Source: Candidatus Aenigmatarchaeota archaeon (GTDB taxonomy: Archaea > Aenigmatarchaeota > Aenigmatarchaeia > QMZS01). Taken from it: a stretch of 46,926 nt of DNA. The stretch is from contig JAUVLW010000005.1 of the NCBI GenBank assembly GCA_030600555.1, forward strand, positions 1-46,926. Direction: 5' to 3'. Each line of letters starts with the position of its first letter. Positions within the stretch are counted from its first letter, which is position 1. Below, one piece after another: positions 44,197 through 46,926 of this stretch. Under the pieces are notes generated by a model. It was not told where the DNA came from. It ran no database searches and worked only from the letters and a program-made list of their open reading frames with translations. The position numbers and the translations under genes are program-made.

Positions 44197-45897
44197 TTAT
44201 GGTGGTGTCACTCCAACTACATAATGAACCCCCCAGGATTCTATTAACATTTGTCCATAACCTACCTTAAAATATCCATTACCACTATATCCAGCACCCC
44301 AACTATTCCTGACAATCCATTGGCTTCTGGCATCATCATATCCAACTATCACTATTGCATGGTTTGGACTTTTTCCTCTACCACCCATTTTTATATATGC
44401 TGATACAGGACCATGATTAACTATTATTTTTTTTATTTCGTCCCGTCCTCCAACCCATCCTTTATCCACATAATTTCCTATTTTCCACAAATTTGTGCTC
44501 CATGCAGCGCACCTTGAACTACAAGCAACATTACTTGCTTTATAAGGAAAACAGGATTCCTCAGTAATTCCACTATCTCTCATATATATCAGCGCTGACT
44601 TAGGCCAACCGCCGCTACAAGTTCCTGCACTACAACAAGTAGAAACCAAATATCTCTCAGCAAGGTTTATATCTAAAGTAGGATTATTTTGTTCAATATT
44701 ATATTGCCCTTCTACTGCCCCTATTGCTGAAAACGCCCAACAGGATCCACAAGACCCTTGATTTCTGACTGGACTCATCCAATCAGCTCCTCCCGCCGGC
44801 AAAGCACCTGGCAATTCCTTATGGCTCCAGTCAAATGAAGTAGGAAGAGCAATGCAATCATTATCAGTAGTGCTATCGCAACTCAACGGACAACACCCAT
44901 CACCATTTATACAAGCAACAGATGGGTTGGAACAAGAAGCTATACAAGTGCCCGAGTTACTACAACTATCAGGACCTGTGCAACTGTCGCTGTCATCGCA
45001 ATCAGCATTATTATTACAAACTGGATTCCGACAAGTTCCTGCACAACAGATTTGAGGGGCAATACAAGCACCTGAACAATCAAGAGAATTAGAACAACCA
45101 TCCCAAAGATTAGTTCCGCATTGTCCTGAATAATCAACAGCGCAAGTAAGAGTTGGAACGCAACAATCATTATCCGTAGTGCTATCGCAACCCGCTGGAC
45201 AACAATTGTCATTATCCATACAAACAATGATAGCAATATTGGAACAAGAAGCTGTACATGTACCTGCGTTACTGCAAATATCAGCAGTGCAATCATTACC
45301 ATCTTTGCAATCATTGGGACCATTACATATTAAAGTTTGGCAAACATCAGAGCAACATATCTCAGAAGGAACGCAAGCACCTGAACAATCAAGAGAATTA
45401 GAACAACCATCCCAAAGATTAGTTCCGCATTGTCCTGAATAATCAAGGCAAGTTAAAGAAGGAACACAAACCATTATATTAAAGGTTGCTCCATTTTCAT
45501 CTTCTGAAAAATATCCTAAATTATCATTGGCAATTATATCAACAAAATAGGTTCCTATAAGTCTCCCTGTTGAATCCCAAGTATTTCCATAAATATTATC
45601 ATTAGCTGCTCCATCAGAATGCAAACCATCATCATAAAGAGTAACTAAAGCAACATCAGTTTCGTCCGGGTTTTGAATATGCGCTATTGCAGAACCAATG
45701 CCTGAAACATCAGAAACTTGAGATGTAATAATAAATAGAGTGTTTAAAGAACCTGAAGTGGGAAGTACGGCGGTATTTTGAATGAGTGGATTTGGAGAAG
45801 GAGCTACCTCAAAACTAGGATCGCTGGATAAAATAATATTTATTTCAATAACGGATAAAAGTAAAAATATAAATAATATATATATAATTTTTCTCAT
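44197..45897 (-). CDS. Secreted papain-like (C1A) cysteine protease with cysteine-rich repeats
   Basis: The catalytic domain at the C-terminus (about the last 200 residues) has the oxyanion Gln and active Cys in NQGSCGSCWAFS, the His in NHAIVIVGYDD, and the Asn in RNSWG. No long pro-peptide is recognisable between the repeats and the protease. The N-terminal region has a signal peptide, an Ig-like module (NTLFIITSQVSD... HSDGAANDN) and two copies of a Cys-rich module with DYSGQCGTNLWDGC. The ATG at 45897 gives MRKIIYILF, better than the track start at 45933. The Ig-like module is almost the same as one in the next gene. Confidence 0.88.
   Translation of the reverse strand: MRKIIYILFIFLLLSVIEINIILSSDPSFEVAPSPNPLIQNTAVLPTSGSLNTLFIITSQVSDVSGIGSAIAHIQNPDETDVALVTLYDDGLHSDGAANDNIYGNTWDSTGRLIGTYFVDIIANDNLGYFSEDENGATFNIMVCVPSLTCLDYSGQCGTNLWDGCSNSLDCSGACVPSEICCSDVCQTLICNGPNDCKDGNDCTADICSNAGTCTASCSNIAIIVCMDNDNCCPAGCDSTTDNDCCVPTLTCAVDYSGQCGTNLWDGCSNSLDCSGACIAPQICCAGTCRNPVCNNNADCDDSDSCTGPDSCSNSGTCIASCSNPSVACINGDGCCPLSCDSTTDNDCIALPTSFDWSHKELPGALPAGGADWMSPVRNQGSCGSCWAFSAIGAVEGQYNIEQNNPTLDINLAERYLVSTCCSAGTCSGGWPKSALIYMRDSGITEESCFPYKASNVACSSRCAAWSTNLWKIGNYVDKGWVGGRDEIKKIIVNHGPVSAYIKMGGRGKSPNHAIVIVGYDDARSQWIVRNSWGAGYSGNGYFKVGYGQMLIESWGVHYVVGVTPP
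45065..45446. repeat. 73-base exact direct repeat within the papain protease gene
   Basis: The same 73 bases occur at 45065-45137 and 45374-45446, 309 bases apart, encoding the repeated Cys-rich module. The identity over 73 bases suggests a recent internal duplication or gene conversion. Confidence 0.75.
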
Positions 45898-46122
45898 AAA
45901 TATATTTTTAATTTTAAAACTATATATTCTCATTTTCTCTACAATTACCTAATATATCACAGGCTGTTATATCTACATAATATGGTGCTAATGGAAATCC
46001 TGTTGAATCCCAAGTATTTCCATAAATATTATCATTAACGGCACCATCAGAATGCAAACCATCATCATAAAGAGTGATTAAAGCAATATCTGTTTCGTCC
46101 GGGTTTTGAATATGCGCTATTG
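45566..46122. repeat. 124-base duplicated segment shared by two adjacent genes
   Basis: The segments at 45566-45689 and 45999-46122 are the same length and differ at roughly ten sites. They encode the Ig-like module ending IYGNTWDSTG in two different proteins, the papain protease and the pilin-like protein. Confidence 0.7.
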
Positions 46123-46774
46123 TTGTGGTTGCATTTACACCTGATGAATCTGTTATCTCAGCAGTAATAATAAACACAGTGTCCATTGGTCCTGAAGTTG
46201 GATTAATTTGAGCATTTTGAATAATTGGTGAAATAAAATCTTCATTTGTTGTTTTAATATTTATTTTAGTTATATTTACACCCACATTATCTCTTTTAAG
46301 TATTAAATTATATTCAAAAGACTCTGGGTTTCCTTTTATCTGATTAATTAGGGAAGTTAATGAAAATTCTATTGGTACTGCACCTAAGAAAGGTATCCTT
46401 GCATTGCAGTCAAGTTGTTTACATATAGTTTTTTTATTTTTTATTTTGATGCATAAGAAATCACCTGATGAAACATTTTCTTTTATGATGGAATCTATTA
46501 AATCTGTATTATTGTATTCCCCATATTGATCTGAGGTTAAATAAATTCCAATAATGTTTTTGTTTAAAATCAGGTTTGCTTCTTTTTGGTTTCCTAAATA
46601 ACTCCAGCAGAGTTCGTTTGTTTGTGTATATAGTTCATCGTATTGCTCTAGAACACTTTGTTCAGTTACTGTGTTTATCATTTGGAGTGAATAAGAATAA
46701 CCCAAAGTTAAGATTAATAAACCTGCGATGATGCCTGCAACAATCCATATCCAGACCTCCACGGTACCCTTCAT
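45920..46774 (-). CDS. Pilin-like protein with class III signal peptide and an Ig-like module
   Basis: From ATG 46774 the product begins MKGTVEVWIWIVAGIIAGLL, a short leader and helix. The central part has four Cys (LCWSYLG, FLCIKIK, TICKQLDC). The C-terminal 95 residues (NPTSGPMDTVFII... to TACDIL) match the Ig-like module of the neighbouring papain protease. The stop is 22 bases before the protease start. The shared module suggests they act together. Confidence 0.72.
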   Translation of the reverse strand: MKGTVEVWIWIVAGIIAGLLILTLGYSYSLQMINTVTEQSVLEQYDELYTQTNELCWSYLGNQKEANLILNKNIIGIYLTSDQYGEYNNTDLIDSIIKENVSSGDFLCIKIKNKKTICKQLDCNARIPFLGAVPIEFSLTSLINQIKGNPESFEYNLILKRDNVGVNITKINIKTTNEDFISPIIQNAQINPTSGPMDTVFIITAEITDSSGVNATTTIAHIQNPDETDIALITLYDDGLHSDGAVNDNIYGNTWDSTGFPLAPYYVDITACDILGNCRENENI

Positions 46775-46807
46775 AATTAACACTCGAAGGTATAAAAGTA
46801 TTTGTTT

Positions 46808-46926
46808 TTAATTACAACAAACTGCTGTATAAGTTGCTCTCCAAAAGGCACCACCAACTTCATAATGAGTGTATTGGGTATTGCAAAAATATAGAGGAAA
46901 ATAATTATTTACGCCAGAAGGCATCC
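46808..46926 (-). CDS. C-terminal end of an unidentified gene at the right edge (partial)
   Basis: A minus-strand frame enters from the right edge and stops at 46808-46810. The visible end includes YFCNTQYTH and YTAVCCN, so Cys-containing like its neighbours. It lies 33 bases upstream of the pilin-like gene. Only about 39 codons are seen. Confidence 0.5.
   Translation of the reverse strand, partial: MPSGVNNYFPLYFCNTQYTHYEVGGAFWRATYTAVCCN

Noticed and set aside
35444-46000. CRISPR-like array from the many short repeats
   Set aside because: The repeats are protein-coding Cys-rich modules of unequal length and spacing without spacers.

Overview
The window looks like chromosome of an AT-rich archaeon, most likely a small-genome DPANN lineage of the Woesearchaeota/Pacearchaeota type (the exact lineage is inference). 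Archaeal signs are RadA, aEF-1beta, a geranylgeranyl-reductase-family flavoprotein, O-phosphoseryl-tRNA synthetase (SepRS), an intron-containing tRNA whose CCA end is not encoded, class III (archaellin/pilin-type) signal peptides, and many starts with a TATA-like box about 25 bases upstream and no Shine-Dalgarno sequence.

Left third (1 to about 12.5 kb) is a defence and accessory island. It holds a two-gene Hachiman system (hamA, hamB, minus strand). Divergent from it is a type I restriction-modification operon. Its hsdM carries two in-frame TAA codons on either side of a ruined catalytic NPPF motif, and a RusA-like nuclease gene sits between hsdM and hsdS. After hsdR come a GHKL ATPase plus STAS-like (DUF4325) pair preceded by an 18-bp dyad-containing direct repeat, a thioredoxin-like protein, and a Bro-N antirepressor-like gene with near-perfect palindromes upstream and one copy inside its coding sequence.

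The middle (12.5 to about 30.3 kb) is mostly housekeeping: a geranylgeranyl reductase homologue, SepRS, a large NosD-type glycoprotein with a membrane partner, RadA with an unusual Walker A motif, GNAT, FKBP, a HemK2-like methyltransferase, a HIT protein, a tRNA-CAT with two introns (one in the T-loop), DUF1003, PIMT, a small zinc-ribbon protein with aEF-1beta, a 742-residue orphan, and AMP-forming acetyl-CoA synthetase.

The right third (30.4 kb to the end) is a cell-surface locus. A tandem T2SF/TadC-type pilus platform protein is translationally coupled to three pilin-like proteins. Divergent pilins follow. A long minus-strand series then encodes secreted or pilin-anchored cysteine-rich proteins, including a gingipain-like C25-family candidate and a papain-like C1A protease. 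The proteins share a CGxxxCxxGExCxxCxxDC module, and two neighbours share a 124-base duplicated segment. My inference is a surface or pilus apparatus that displays adhesive and proteolytic domains, perhaps for contact with a host or for feeding on proteins. No assembly ATPase or prepilin peptidase gene lies inside the window.
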